Of a stretch of DNA of 6,412 nt, positions 5,622 to 6,412 are shown one piece after another. Position 1 is the first letter of the stretch. The number at the start of each line of letters is the position of its first letter. The notes beneath the pieces are model-generated. The model saw only the letters and a list, made by a program, of their open reading frames with translations, was not told where the DNA came from and ran no database searches. This DNA comes from Xanthobacteraceae bacterium (GTDB taxonomy: Bacteria; Pseudomonadota; Alphaproteobacteria; Rhizobiales; Xanthobacteraceae). The stretch covers positions 1 through 6,412 of the forward strand of contig JASHXZ010000095.1 of the NCBI GenBank assembly GCA_030043285.1, written 5' to 3'. The translations under genes were made by a program, and so were the position numbers.

Positions 5622-5666
5622 TCCCGGATCAGCGGTGCAACACTGCGTGCTGCACCGCATCCGGGA
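5622..5666. repeat. Palindromic intergenic repeat, copy 2, just before the hydroxyacyl-CoA dehydrogenase
   Basis: Outer arms TCCCGGAT (5622-5629) and ATCCGGGA (5659-5666) and inner arms GCGGTGCA (5632-5639) and TGCACCGC (5651-5658) pair perfectly, giving a 16-bp stem with a 2-nt bulge (5630-5631) and an 11-nt loop. It has the same outer sequence and about the same length as copy 1, but a different inner stem. It lies right before a start codon with a poor Shine-Dalgarno. Confidence 0.78.
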
Positions 5667-5676
5667 AACGAGCTTC

Positions 5677-6412
5677 ATGATTGAAAGCAGCAAAGCCAAG
5701 ATCGCCGTGATCGGCGCCGGGCTGATGGGCCACGGCATCGCGCAGGTGTTTGCGCTCGCCGGCCATGAGGTGACGATCACCGATACCATTGTGCAAAATC
5801 TCGATACGGCCAACACACGCATCGCCGCCAATTTGCGCGACCTTGGCGATGACGAGAGCGCGGTGGAGCGCGTGACGGCGTGCTTCGATCTTGCCGACGC
5901 TGTGCGCGGCGCCGATTACGTGGTCGAAGCGGTGTCGGAAAATCTGGCGCTCAAGCAAAAACTGTTCGGCGAGATCGAGCGCCACGTGCGCCCCGACACG
6001 ATCCTCGCCAGCAACACGTCGGTCATCCCGATCACGGCGATCACGCAGGGCTTGCAGCGCCGCGAGCGCGCGCTCGGCACACACTGGTGGAATCCGCCGT
6101 TCCTGGTACCGCTGGTCGAAGTCATCGAGACGCAATGGACTTCACCGGAGGCGGTGGCCTGGACCATGGCGCTGCACCAGGCCGCCGGCAAAAAGCCGGC
6201 GCACGTCAAAAAAGACGTGCCGGGCTTCATCGGCAACCGCCTGCAGCACGCGCTGTGGCGCGAGGCCATTTCACTGGTCGAGAACGGCATCTGCGATGCC
6301 GAAACCGTCGATGCGGTGATCAAGGCCTCGTTCGGGCGGCGCATCGGCGTGCTCGGCCCGCTGGAGAACGCCGATCTGGTCGGCACCGATCTCACACTCG
6401 CCATCCACGAGA
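5677..6412 (+). CDS. 3-hydroxyacyl-CoA dehydrogenase family protein; 3' end outside window
   Basis: The 245 visible codons cover the N-terminal NAD domain and the start of the C-terminal helical domain. The Rossmann motif is VIGAGLMGHG (Gly13, Gly15, Gly18), with Asp36 after strand 2 favouring NAD+ over NADP+. SNTS (112-115), His136 in GTHWWNP and Glu148 in LVEVI correspond to the family's substrate-binding and catalytic His/Glu. PGFIGNRLQ (182-190) marks the domain boundary. The family oxidises L-3-hydroxyacyl-CoAs, and some members act on free hydroxy acids. The WWNPP variant, instead of FFNP, hints at a substrate other than a plain fatty acyl-CoA. ATG 5677 has only a weak ribosome site (ACGAG) next to the repeat. 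It probably completes the rightward operon and would oxidise the hydroxy acid formed after ring opening (inference). The stop is not seen. Confidence 0.93.
   Translation, partial: MIESSKAKIAVIGAGLMGHGIAQVFALAGHEVTITDTIVQNLDTANTRIAANLRDLGDDESAVERVTACFDLADAVRGADYVVEAVSENLALKQKLFGEIERHVRPDTILASNTSVIPITAITQGLQRRERALGTHWWNPPFLVPLVEVIETQWTSPEAVAWTMALHQAAGKKPAHVKKDVPGFIGNRLQHALWREAISLVENGICDAETVDAVIKASFGRRIGVLGPLENADLVGTDLTLAIHE

Larger units (their letters stand above)
5540..5676 (+). other. 137-nt gap holding two palindromic repeats
   Basis: No gene or convincing promoter seen. Two long inverted repeats (next entries) take up most of it, separated by 27 nt. The second ends 10 nt before ATG 5677. 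Confidence 0.65.

Overview
The window is GC-rich (roughly two thirds G+C by eye). Its dense protein genes are separated by long, near-perfect intergenic palindromes of a type I associate with Bradyrhizobium, Rhodopseudomonas and relatives (Alphaproteobacteria, Hyphomicrobiales). That assignment rests on codon and repeat style only; there is no rRNA or marker gene here.

Layout: two divergent gene sets meet at a 112-bp control region (3224-3335). Leftward, on the minus strand, come an amidohydrolase-2 family protein resembling gamma-resorcylate-type decarboxylases (2264-3223), a 152-nt gap with three hairpins, and a large molybdopterin oxidoreductase of the pyrogallol-phloroglucinol transhydroxylase large-subunit type (start 2111, running off the left edge). 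The oxidoreductase carries an extra N-terminal domain that looks like an SCP2 fold. Rightward, on the plus strand, come a metal-dependent cyclase-family hydrolase (3336-4178), a one-domain cupin overlapping it by 1 nt (4178-4516), a 219-nt gap filled with palindromes, a short-chain dehydrogenase/reductase (4736-5539), a second gap with two palindromes, and a 3-hydroxyacyl-CoA dehydrogenase (5677 to the right edge).

How the genes may work together (inference): the classes match, step for step, the known anaerobic gallate/phloroglucinol route: decarboxylation of a hydroxybenzoate, Mo-dependent (trans)hydroxylation, reduction of the ring to a cyclic 1,3-diketone-like compound, hydrolytic ring opening, then oxidation of a 3-hydroxyacid or its CoA ester. 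The Mo enzyme keeps the Mo-ligand Ser and several active-site residues of the Pelobacter enzyme but appears to differ at two substrate-pocket positions. The true substrate may therefore be a related polyhydroxylated or alicyclic compound rather than pyrogallol.

No RNA genes, CRISPR arrays, transposases or transcription-regulator genes were seen. Every other long open frame looks like a GC-driven shadow of these six genes.
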